Assembly (NCBI RefSeq): GCF_965638725.1
Contig: NC_134950.1
Coordinates: forward strand, 34,223,531-34,287,530
Source of the DNA: Aptenodytes patagonicus
Lineage: Eukaryota > Chordata > Aves > Sphenisciformes > Spheniscidae
Reading direction: 5' to 3'
Length of the DNA stretch: 64,000 bases
Shown: piece after piece, positions 49,031 through 58,723 of the stretch
Layout of the letters: the number at the start of each line of letters is the position of its first letter
How positions within the stretch are numbered: position 1 is the first letter of the stretch
The notes under the pieces: model-generated
What the model was told of the DNA's origin: nothing
Seen by the model: only the letters and a program-made list of their open reading frames with translations
The model's database searches: none
Translations under genes and position numbers: made by a program

Positions 49031-49444
49031 CCTGCTGGTGGGCCGGTGCCCGTGGGCCGGGGGCGGCAGCCGGGTGGCGGAGGGGAGAGTCCTCGGGGCG
49101 GCCCGAGGAGGCTCCGTCCGCGTAGGCCTTCGCTAGGAAGCTCGAGGCAGAGCCCGTCGCGCCCGTGCCCCTGCGGAGTCCCGGCGGCGGCGCAGGTCAG
49201 TCGGGGCGCGGAGCGGGACGAGGCGGGGGTGCCGCCAGCCTCTCTGGCGAGCGGGGCTGCGGCGGGCGGCGCTGCCTGCTGTGCGGGGGGCTGCTGCCGG
49301 AGCCGCGGCCCTCGGCGGAGCGCGGCCGAGCAGCTCCCGCGGCCCGGCAGGCTCGGGGCGGCTGGCTGGGGCGCGGCGGCGGGCCTGCAGGGCCGGCGGG
49401 GCGGCCGCTCTGGGTCAACCCCGGACGCTCCTCCAGGTCCCGGT

Positions 49445-49585
49445 TATAAAACGTTGTGTTTCGCCTCACGCTCTCTCCGGGCGGCTCAGATTCGTGAGTC
49501 CCACTGACGTTCTGTCTCCTGTTGCGTGCCTCAGTATGCAAAGAGACTGCAAGGTTTCCAGCTAGGCCCGGGGTGTAAGGTAAGA
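49445..49585 (+). promoter_or_regulatory. TATA-like box and first-exon donor
   Basis: TATAAA at 49445-49450 would place a start site near 49475. A near-perfect donor AAG|GTAAGA follows, with the exon ending at 49579. The implied first exon (about 100 bases) has one short upstream frame (ATG at 49535, stop 49562-49564) and is otherwise untranslated. A second, weaker donor (CAG|GTCAGT) lies at 49196. These elements fit a plus-strand gene continuing to the right. Confidence 0.45.
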
Positions 49586-50390
49586 AAGGACGAGCCTGGT
49601 AACGTGCTCTGTAGAGAGGAAAGGGCATAATATTCTGTCAGAGGCATATTTTAACCTGAACTGTTATTCTGATGTCAGTTGAGAGAGTGAACCATTTGTA
49701 GACCTCCAAAGGTCTATGACTGCCTGTTATAGGTGATAAAGGTTTCTCATCGATACTGCCTGCTAAAGGCGACACTGGCTCCTTTCCACTTTCTGTTAAT
49801 GCAGTTTTGTGCAGCCTGTAAGTGTAACAAACTATTAGTTTGCCACAAAATTAATGTAGATTTAGTCTGAATGGCCAATGTGTTTTGGCGGAGGGATGAA
49901 TTCCGCTTATGATATAGTCCATACCGAAAACCACAGCACTGTATTTTACTTTCAATTCCTAAGTATGTTTCTTGTGTCATCTTTCACCTGTCGGTGGGAG
50001 GGAAGTGTTCATCAAGATCAAAGATGAAGTATGGCCAGTTTGTAGTAAGATCTGATTTCAAAATATTTAGCCATTTGTTTGATTTTACCAGAAGTTAGTG
50101 AATTCTTGTCTAACTTCTTTGGAGCCATTATTAATATGCAGTTCAGCAACAAGTTGCTGATAAAATGTTCACTTTAAGACTATTACTGTTCTTATTCTTT
50201 GTTATGATCTATTTTATCAGTGCTTTCTTCTACAAACTTTTTTCCTCTATGCTTCAGTTTCTACTCACTAGCAGTTTGTTTTTCACTTCCTGCATTTCCA
50301 TCATCACTAGTTTATCTAATGAAGTGATTAGTAGGAATACAGCTAAAATTGTAATTGCTGGGACATGAATTAGAGTAGCAAATAAACTAT
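49586..50390. other. No gene seen; possible first intron
   Basis: AT-rich sequence downstream of the donor. Nothing else is recognisable. Confidence 0.45.
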
Positions 50391-50395
50391 TAAGG
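50391..50395. repeat. Target site duplication TAAGG (left)
   Basis: Identical to 51003-51007. Together they bracket the solo LTR exactly. Confidence 0.88.
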
Positions 50396-51002
50396 TGTCA
50401 TGGTTTAATCCAAGCTGGCAACTAAGCACCATGCAGCCGCTTGCTCACTGCTGCCATCCCCGCCGCCCCGTGGGATGGGGGAGAGAATCGGAAGGGTAAA
50501 AGTGAGAAAACTCATGGGTTGAGATAAAGGCAGTTTAATAGGTAAAGCAAAAGCCATGCACGCAAGCAAAGCAAAACAAGGAATTCATTCACCACTTCCC
50601 ATCAGCAGGCAGGTGTTTAGCCACCTCCAGGAAAGCAGGGCTCCGTCATGCTGAACCATTACTTGGGAAGACAAACTCAATAACTCCGAATGCCCCCCCC
50701 CCTTCCTTCTTCTTCCCCCAGCTTTATATGCTGAGCATGACGTCATATGGTGTGGAATATCCCTTTGGTCAGTTGGGGTCAGCTGTCCCGGCTGTGTCCC
50801 CTCGCAATTTCTTGTGTACCCCCAGCCTACTCGCTGGTGGGGTGGGGTGAGAAGCAGGAAAGACCTTGACTGTGTGTAAGCACTGCTCAGCAATAACTGA
50901 AACATCCCTGTGTTATCAACAGTGTTTCCAGCACAAATCCAAAACATAGCCCCATACTAGCTACTATGAAGAAAATTAACTATACCAGCCAAAATCAGCA
51001 CA
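50396..51002 (-). mobile_element. Solo ERVL LTR with intact CRE
   Basis: A 607-bp LTR, reverse oriented, same family as 4626-5192 and close to 13186-13781. It starts TGTCATGGTTTAATCC and ends CCAAAATCAGCACA. It contains the perfect palindrome TGACGTCA at 50738-50745, adjacent to a TATA-like segment (CTTTATATG). A run of C's lies near 50692-50702. It is flanked by perfect TAAGG duplications. It has no internal retroviral sequence, so it is a solo LTR. Confidence 0.95.
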
Positions 51003-51007
51003 TAAGG
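51003..51007. repeat. Target site duplication TAAGG (right)
   Basis: Pairs with 50391-50395, five bases as for ERVL-type integration. Confidence 0.88.
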
Positions 51008-54000
51008 AAGTAACAATTCACACCTCTGAATTCTTTTATTTAAGTTTGTTCATACTTCATGAAGTCATCCATTTCTGTTACCTGGCCTGGAGTTAGAGGG
51101 ATATCTTCGCACCTATGAGATGTATAAATGAACTTTTTAAAAGGTTTTTTGGGTTTTTTTGTTGGGGTTTTTTTTTTGGTAGAAATGGAATAGACCACTA
51201 AGGCACATAATGTCAAGAGTATTGGAGGGATCTTTTGATTTTTCTGTAATTTGCTATGGAAATAGATGATCGTGTCAGTATTGGAACACCTACTGTGGTT
51301 GCTAGTGCTCTATCACTAGTTGCTAGTAAGAATACTTCTTTGGAATTAAAAAGTTATATTTTCCATGAACCCTTTCTTTGGAGAGAAGAGCTCACCACTT
51401 GTGTCTGTGGTGGTATATGTGGAAAAAAGACAGTGCTGTGCATGAGAGATTACACCATGAATAGGCTAGTTCAGACTAATTTCAGTTTTCTGTAAAGAAA
51501 ATCCTTCCAATATTTTGCTATCCTATATGCTGCAGTAATGTTTTGAAAATAATTTGTCGTCTTTTGGGTAAATTAGATATTACTTTTATTGCTAAAAATT
51601 GTCAGAAGTTTGTGTCTGCCTCTGCAAGTATATTCTTCAGAAAGCAGCATTATTATTTTTTATTTTAAAAAATCTTAATATTTTTATAGCTTATGCATTT
51701 ACACTTTAATTACCATAATGCTTACAGTGTTCTCTATATTTTTAAGTAATTTATAGAGTCAGTGAATTGGAAAGTGGAATACATTTAAAGCTATTGTCTA
51801 TGAAGGTTTTGCAAGGATCTTGTATTTACATCCTCTTCCTTGCCTACAAATCTGGGTTGTGTTGTGGGAGGGTGAAAGAGGTGGGGTGTTTGGGTATTTT
51901 TATAAATAACAATTTTTATAGATATATTTAAAAAAAAATGTTATGTATCTATATCTTTCTTTAAAGTAAGAATTTAGTACATATATTAAGTACAGACCAT
52001 ACTGAAATTGCATTGATCTGGGGACAAGGCAGATGAAATACCTCTTTGCTTAGAATTTTGCCTCAGTCTGTATGTAAGTCCTTTTAACTTCTAGGCCTGC
52101 CTTGGTTCAAACTTGTGGTTTTTTATTTGTTGAGACCATTGTTTTTACCAAATGAAGAAAATCACTTCCTATTAAAGCTTTAGTGAAACTTTTAATGTTG
52201 ATATAATTGTGTAAATAATTAAAATTAGACATCTCTGAATGAGTGGCAAAGTATCTTTTACTAATGTTAGAAATGTTGAAAACTGTAAAGTAATAGTGGT
52301 GAACTTACACGTATCTGAATCAGCTCATGCTTAAGTCTGTCATAGCTACCCTTAGAACTCTTAGTACAGCAGTACAAGCGTATAAAATACCATCCTCTGA
52401 ATTTATTTTTAAAAAGTTTAATTTCTCAGGTAATGGGCCTGCAGATGCATTGTAAATCCATCTACTGATTAAAAGGCTGTCAGGCAGCTGGAATGGTATC
52501 TCCCAGTTCACGTTGGTGGGTTATTAAGGATTAAGCTAGATATACGGAATGTCTGTTTTGTGCAAGGAGGGTGTTTAGATTTGGGAGGGAATTTTGTTCG
52601 TTTGTTTGAGAGCTCTGTGTGTTTGTCTCCTGTTAGATTCTCCTATTATTCCCCCACCCGGAGACTGTAGGTATTATTTCTTTTATTAGAGCAGGTAGTG
52701 ACTCACAGAAAGGTTTTGATACTTACTGTGATTCAGGACATGTAGGAAGCAAATGTTCTTGCGATGGACTAAATAAAACTCAATTAAAACTTGCAAACAG
52801 GTATTGATGGTATATAAAAACTTTGTTAGATGCTTCATAGAATAGAATGGGAAAGGTAATTTCTATACGCTGATACTTTTTGACACTGTTACTAATCTGA
52901 GGACCTCCATTTCTGCTTTGACATCGAATGCTGTGGTGCAAGTCAAGAAAGACATTTGATCTTCTCCTGTGTTTAATCTTTTATAGTCTTTTAAAGTGAC
53001 AGTTCTGAAAATTGCTAGCGACTGCTACCCAGAGAATATTTGGGAAGGAAGGAAGGAAACAAGTTTATGGCTTTATACTGTCAATGCCAAAAAATATATT
53101 GTAAAATGAATGACTCTTCATGATGTAAGTAATCAAGGGGCAGGGAGTGATGTCTGAATCCCGTATTAACATGTATCTGGATATAGTAATGAAACACATG
53201 GTCTTTCAGAAAAAAAAAAAAACATTTAATTACGTATTCAAAATGGGAGAGAATGGGAATGTCTTTCCTTTTCCTATTTTTTTAAACATATGAAAGTCAT
53301 TTCAAAGCTATGAGGCTCAGAGAGAGTAGGGGGAAAGAAAGGACGGAGGAGATCAACAGACGTCTAACGGAAAACTAGTAGTAAATTAAACAGTAGACAA
53401 ATCAGCCAACAATTTGAGGTTATAATGCAAGTACCTTATTACCCATGTGCTTTATTTCTGTATTGGATATAATGGCCTACTCTTAAAATAAATAAATAAA
53501 AATTAAGAAATCCCACAGCACTGTTGCACTTGCAATTTCTATGTTTATTCAGTGAGAACAGGAATCAAGAAGATCTAAAAAAAAAAAAAATTGTGTCCAG
53601 CTAATGCTAACTGACAAGTTTTAGGCATAAACACAACTTAATTAAATTAGCTTGTATGTATGGTGTGCTCTAATAATAATAAGAAAAATAAGATAATAAT
53701 AAGGTGAAACAAACATGAGTAAGTTTTTGAATGGAAAGATAGCGCTGTATTTAATAAGAAATGTTCTTCATATATTACCAATAAACTCGTTCTGGAATAA
53801 CATCAGTCTAACTGAAGAATAAGATATATTATATTACATTATTTTTAATATCTGACTTCTAAAACTTTTTAGATATTTAATGATTTTTGGGCAGAGAGTT
53901 TTTTGAAGACTCTCTAGATAATACTTTATTAAAAAGAAGTTCAGCATGTTTGTTCCAGTTTAGCTCATGTCTCCTTTAAGCTCTATGGTCCCTGCCAGAA

Positions 54001-54089
54001 ACTAATGTAATCTATTTCTCATTCAGTTGGTTACTGATATTAGTGCCTGCTTTCTCTGAGAGCCTGGTTTAGGTATTAGAAAGCAAGAT
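51008..54089. other. AT-rich region, no gene supported
   Basis: Contains a T/G-rich tract (GGGTTTTTTTGTTGGGGTTT near 51150-51178), a GGAA repeat near 53045-53060 and A-runs near 53210 and 53580. Open stretches at 51256-51495 (+) and 52320-52511 (-) are unassigned. Confidence 0.5.
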
Positions 54090-56193
54090 CACAGCCCTGG
54101 TCTTCAGGAGAACAGACTCTGGCCTCTTCAGGGGTCTGCTTGGAAGAGTCCCACAGGATAAGACCCTGGAGGGGTGCAGGAAAGCTGGCTAATATTCAAG
54201 GATCACCTCCTCAGAGCTCAAGAGCAGTCCATCCCAACGAGTAGGAAGTCAGGCAAAAATGCCAGCAGCCCTGCGTGGATGAACAAGGAGCTCATCACAA
54301 AACTCAGACATAAAAAGGGAAAAGGAAGTATGCAGAAGCAGGGACAGGTAACCTGGGAGGAATATAGAGGCAGTGTCTGAACATGCAGAGATGTGATGAG
54401 GAAAGTCAAAGCCTGCCTGGAGTTGAATCTGGTGAGGGATGTCAAAGTCAACAAGAAGTGCTTCTGTAAATACATCAGTGGCAGAAGGATGATTAGGGAA
54501 AACGTGGGCTCACTGCTGAATGGGACAGGGGCTCTGGTGACACAGGACATGGAAAAGGCTGAGGTACTGAAGGCCTTATTTGCCTCCGTCTACTAGCAAA
54601 GACCTTCAGGAATTGTAGAACTCGGGGGAAAGTCTGCAGCAGGGAAGATGTACGCTTGGTGGAAGAGGTTTAGCTCAGAGAATACTTAAGTAAACTGGAC
54701 ATATATAAAGCTCTGAACACTGATGGGATGCAGCCGTGAGTGATGAGGGAGCAGACTTATATCACTGTGAGGATGATCTCGATAATATTTGATTGATCAT
54801 GGAGACTGGGAGAAGTGCCTGAAGACTGGAGGAAAGCCAATGTCACTTCTGTCTTCAAAAGGGCAAGAAGGAGTACCCAGGGAACTACAGGCTGATCAGC
54901 CTCACCTCGATCCCTGAGAAGGTTGGAAGGTGATGGAGCAGCTAATCCTGGAAACCACTTCCAGGCACATTAGAGACAAGAAAGTGATCAGGAATAGTCA
55001 GCATGGATTCACCAAGGGGAAGTCATGCTTGACCAATGATGACTTTCTACGGTGAAATGACTGGCTTGGTAGACAAGGGGAGGGCAGTAGATGTTGTTTC
55101 AGTAAGGCTTTCAACACTCTCCTGTGACATCCTCATAGAGAAGCTGATGAAGTATGGGCTGGGTGAGCAGACAGTGAGGTCAATATAGAACTTGGTGAAC
55201 AGTTGGGCCCAGGGGGTGGTGATCAATGGTGCAAAGTCTAGTTGGAGGCCAGTAACCAGTGGTGTACCCCAGGGGTCAATACTGAGTCTGATCCCATTTA
55301 ACATCTTCGTTAATGATCTGGATGATGGGGTAGAGTGTACCCTCAGCAAGTTTGCTGATGATGCAAAACTGGGAAGAATTGCTGATAGGTCAGAGGGTCA
55401 TCTGCCATCCAGAGGGACCTTGACAGGCTGGAGAAATGAGCTGACAGGAACCTCATGAAGTTCAAGAAGGGAAAGTGCAAAGTCCTGCACCTGGGGAGGA
55501 TCAGCCCCATACCCTGGTATCTGCTGGGTGACAACCATCTGGAAAGCAGCTTTGCAGAAAAGGCCCTGGGAGTCCTGGTGGACACCAAGTTCAAAATGAG
55601 CCAGCAATGTGCCCTTGTGGCAAAGAAGACTAATGGTATCCTGGGCTGCTTTAGGAGGAGTGTTGCCAGCAGGTCAAGGGAGGTGGTCGAGGATCTGCTC
55701 ACTCTCCTCAGCAGTGGGGAGGTTGTGTCTGGAGTCCTGTGTCCAGTTCTGGGCTCCCCAGTATAGGGGAGGCCTGACATACTGGAAAGTCCAGCAAAGG
55801 GCCACGAAGATGATTAAGGCACTGGAGCATGACTCCTGTGAGGAAAGCTGAGAGAGCTGGGGCTGTTCAGCCTGGAAAAGCGAAGGCTCAGGGGGATCTT
55901 ACTAATATATATAAATATCTGAAAGGAAGGTGCAAAGAGGATGGAGCCAGGCTTTTTTCAGTGGTGCGCAGTGACAGGACCAGAGGCAGTGGGCATACAC
56001 TGAAACGCAGGAAGCTCTGTCTAAACATCAGGAAACACTTTTTCACTGTGAGGGTGACCAAGCACTGGCACAGGTTGCCCAGAGAGGCTGTGGAGTTTCC
56101 CTCCTTGGAGATAGTCAAAAGCTGTCTGGACAAGGTCCCGGGCAACTGGCTCCAGATGGCCCTTCTTGAGCAGGCAGGGATTGGACTTCGTAA
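54090..56193 (+). mobile_element. CR1 LINE, 5'- and 3'-truncated
   Basis: A sense CR1 that starts in the segment between endonuclease and RT (ACTCTGGCCTCTTCAGGGGT at about 54116) and runs to GAGCAGGCAGGGATTGGAC near 56185. The octamer tail is missing, so the 3' end is lost too. It is intermediate in age: most RT blocks are readable but spread over all three frames. Confidence 0.93.
54393..56160 (+). pseudogene. CR1 reverse transcriptase, multiply frame-shifted
   Basis: Readable pieces: VNKKCFCKYISG and EKAEVLKALFASVY at 54430-54596 (frame A), [32 protein letters not shown] and FADDAKLG at about 55240-55375 (frame B), [33 protein letters not shown] and [18 protein letters not shown] at about 55455-55690 (frame A again), and DRTRGSGHTLKRRKL, NIRKHFFTVRVTKHWHRLP and FPSLEIVK at about 55975-56125 (third frame). 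The GPDGIHP and motif A segments between 54700 and 55140 are degraded. The RT could not be expressed as one protein. Confidence 0.9.
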
Positions 56194-56804
56194 CCTTACA
56201 ATAAACACACTGATCCCTTTCTACTTGCCCCTGTTATCGCATTTAAAAAAAATAAAAAGGGAGGGGTAACAGTCAACTCTGAAGTTTTCTCCTTTTTTTT
56301 TTTTTCCCCCCCCTTACCTTGCAATAAATACACAAGCAGTATTTGGCAACCCACCAGTGGACTTTCACACACATACTTTAGGAAATTCAGAGAGGGGAAA
56401 CTGCTCTGTACTACTTTAGAATGACTGCAAAAAAATACCCCTTTGCCAGCAAGCTTCAAGAGAGGCATATTTTTCTTTAAATCACAACCACGTCCGTGCT
56501 ATAAATATTGTAACGCGTCTATTGGTCCTTCACATCATAAGTACACTTAACTCTGTACAAATATATTAGCCTTATACATATATTTAGTATATACTAAGCT
56601 GAACAACTTATAAGATACAAAATATGGAAAGGATGTATTTGTACTTGTATGTAATGTGTGCAGTTAGAAGATAATAATTTCGTCAATTAAAATCAGTCTT
56701 TCACTAGAATACCCTAATGTAAATTTCTCCCTAGCAAGGTCTGGTTTCCACATGTTAACTTTCCAGGAACAACATCTGAATTCACAGAATTTTTTAGAGC
56801 ATGT
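56194..56804. other. No gene seen
   Basis: AT-rich sequence with a T/C run near 56291-56315. No gene is supported. Confidence 0.5.
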
Positions 56805-57331
56805 TGTCCTGGTTTTGGCTGGGATAGAGTAACCACGGTGCCTGTCGCGGGTGTTTGAGTAGCTGCGGTGCCTGTTGCAGGGGTTGATCTCTGGATGGTA
56901 TTCTTAAATAATTGTTTAACCTGAAACAAGACCTGAACCACATCCAGGAGACATAGCAATAGGACCATGCTGGTTTGAACATCCCAAGGATATTCAAAAT
57001 TCTCAAGAGCTGTTGTAACTAGCCAGAAGGAGCAGGGGAAAGTGTGTGTCGTCCCCCCCCGTCTTCCCCCATAGATTGGTTCCCCGAGGAGAAAAGGTAA
57101 AAGGTGTAATTATTAATAGTTTCCAAAAAGTGGCTCCCAAGGTATGGAGATGATGGCAATGCTGAGTAAAAATACAGTAGTTCAAATACAAAAATTAGTC
57201 TCATGACCAATAATTTTATCACATCATAAACCAGTAGTGTTACACATGCAGCAAATTTATATCCTTGATCCAGCTCCCAGAGGTGATAAGCAGCACAACA
57301 GGGAACTTATACAGCAAGTAAGGTGTTATAC

Positions 57332-57774
57332 TGTCCTGGTTTCGGCTGGGATAATTTTCTTCTTGGTAGCTGCTATAGTGCTGTGTTTTGGATTTAGTAT
57401 GAGAATAATGTTGATAACACACCGATGTTTTAGTTGTTGCTAAGCAGTGCTTACACTAGTCAAGGACTTTTCAGCTTCTCGTGCCCTGCCAGCGAGAAGC
57501 TGGGAGGGGGCACAGCCAGGACAGCTGACCCAAACTGGCCAAAGGGATATTCCATACCATGTGACGTCATGCTCAGTACATAAACTGGGGGGAGTTGGCT
57601 GGGGGGGGGGGGGGGGGGAGGGGGGGGTGACCACTGCTCAGGAGCTGGCCGGGCATCAGTCGGTGCGTGGTGAGCAACTGCATTGTGCATCACTTATTTT
57701 GTATATTCTATTTTTTTTTCCCCCTTCCTTTTCTGTCCTATTAAACTGTCTTTATCTCAACTCACAAATTTTAA
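57332..57774 (+). repeat. ERVL LTR, 3'-truncated, intact CRE
   Basis: Starts at TGTCCTGGTTTCGGCTGGGA. It carries TGACGTCA at 57562-57569, a TATA-like ACATAAAC about 8 bases further on, a long G-run and ATTAAA at 57740-57745. It ends at about 57774 after CTCACAAATTTT, lacking the last roughly 100 bases found in the other LTRs. Confidence 0.92.
57601..57627 (+). repeat. G-run in ERVL LTR (G18-A-G8)
   Basis: An expanded poly-G just downstream of the LTR TATA-like box, where the first LTR has only a few G's (CTGGGGGTCC near 4924). It is a likely quadruplex former and also a likely sequencing or assembly length error. Confidence 0.9.
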
Positions 57775-58489
57775 ATTTAAATTCTAAGAAAACTTGAAAA
57801 GTACATTCATAAATAATATTACTAAAAAATAATATTATTAATTTGATAAGCAGAGGAGCTGACAGGAGATATCACAAGAGGGGGTTGGCAAAGAGAAAAG
57901 AACTTTTCCTGGAAAGGAAATTAATATAGGGCCCTGGCACTGTGGGGCATAACTAGATCATGAAGGGGAATTCATGTTGGAACTGCGGAGGCATTGTAGA
58001 AACTGCCACAGTGTACAGCTCAGGCTGCCTAGAAAGGAAATTATTATCCCTCTTCTAAACTGTTACTTGTAATATGCGTGTGCAACTGTGCCAGTGGATT
58101 CTAAAATGCTAATGAAGTTATAGGATTGAAGAGAGTGTAGTGAAAGCATATCAGTCTTCCTTCGTGTGCTTAAAGTTACCATAATTACCAAGTAATAAAA
58201 CTGTCAAGATTTGGGGACACTGAGCACATCTGATTTTCCCAGCATCCCTATTAGTCACTGTGTATGCAGAACATTTCAAAGTACAGTCATATCAAAAAGG
58301 CAAGAGTGGGGAGGAATCTCAGTGTTACTTATTTAAAGAGAGTAGCCTCTCACCTGCAAGTCTGCATGAGTCCTACAGTGGACTTGTACAAATAATTCCT
58401 CTTTTTTTTTTTCTTTTCTTTTTTGAAAGACAGCAAAAAGTTTTATTATTTGTATTTGCAATGTTGTGGTGTTATCCTTGCACATTCAG
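57775..58489. other. No gene seen; ends in weak acceptor
   Basis: AT-rich. A T/C tract (58400-58422) precedes GACAG at about 58432, and TTATCCTTGCACATTCAG ends at 58489. Either could serve as a splice acceptor. Confidence 0.45.
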
Positions 58490-58690
58490 CATGTTGGGTT
58501 TGAAGACCGTAAGAACAGTTCTTCTAGTCAAATGAAAGGCTTGGTTTTCTATCTTCCTATTGACTGGTGGCAGATTGGTAAGAGTATGATGCTGAGATTC
58601 AAAGGCAGCCAGTTTTATGACTACCTGTTTTTCCTGGCCCTGATGCTCTTTTTACTGGTACTGCACGTGTCTTACCTGATGCTGTGCTGA
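58490..58690 (+). CDS. Candidate terminal coding exon, hydrophobic tail
   Basis: An open frame of 66 codons ending in TGA at 58688-58690, in phase 0 with a possible acceptor (TTGCACATTCAG, ending 58489). The N-terminal part is polar (VGFEDRKNSSSSQ). The middle is tryptophan- and glycine-rich (YLPIDWWQIGK), and the C-terminus is a strongly hydrophobic segment of about 19 residues (YLFFLALMLFLLVLHVSYL) ending in MLC. It therefore looks like the end of a membrane-anchored protein. An AATAAA signal lies 28 bases after the stop. I do not recognise the family, and no other exon of the same gene is visible, so chance or an old pseudogene remains possible. Confidence 0.33.
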   Translation, partial: HVGFEDRKNSSSSQMKGLVFYLPIDWWQIGKSMMLRFKGSQFYDYLFFLALMLFLLVLHVSYLMLC

Positions 58691-58717
58691 CCTGTTTATG
58701 TACTAAATCTGCAGAAA

Positions 58718-58723
58718 AATAAA
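58718..58723 (+). promoter_or_regulatory. AATAAA polyadenylation signal candidate
   Basis: AATAAA 28 bases after the stop of the candidate terminal exon. Common by chance in AT-rich DNA, so it has weight only together with that exon. Confidence 0.3.

Larger units (their letters stand above)
48420..49600. promoter_or_regulatory. CpG island, probable (bidirectional) promoter
   Basis: About 1.2 kb of very GC- and CpG-rich DNA in an AT-rich, CpG-depleted background. It contains GC boxes (GGCGGGG near 48955 and 49025, CCGCCCC), an inverted CCAAT box (ATTGG at 48772-48776), a TATA-like TATAAA at 49445-49450, a plus-strand donor at 49580 and a minus-strand donor at 48932. Such islands mark promoters of broadly expressed vertebrate genes. 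Reading frames inside it (for example 48773-49507 and the antisense frames at 48241-48827) are long because the DNA is stop-poor, and I do not accept them as proteins. The gene or genes it drives are not identifiable from this window. Confidence 0.85.
56805..57774. mobile_element. Rearranged ERVL copy, internal region inverted
   Basis: Three joined parts. 56805-56830 (+) is the first 26 bases of the LTR (TGTCCTGG...ATAGAGT). 56831-57331 (-) is the reverse complement of the leader and start of gag, equivalent to about 5353-6135 of the first provirus with about 5800-6085 missing. 57332-57774 (+) is an LTR from its exact TGTCCTGG start, cut off before its 3' part. The inverted piece is recognised by shared blocks on the minus strand (IKLLVMRLI, SETINNYT-like, the threonine/proline repeats). 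No intact frame remains. Confidence 0.88.

Noticed and set aside
48241..49628. Several long open frames on both strands of the CpG island
   Set aside because: GC-rich DNA has few stop codons. Overlapping frames on both strands rich in Gly, Ala, Pro and Arg are expected here and none resembles a known protein.
53488..53505. AAAT-type runs and other A/T tracts considered as CRISPR-like or satellite arrays
   Set aside because: Simple low-complexity DNA without regular spacers or long units.
56714..57222. Minus-strand frames near the rearranged ERVL
   Set aside because: They are explained as inverted retroviral leader and gag sequence, not new genes.
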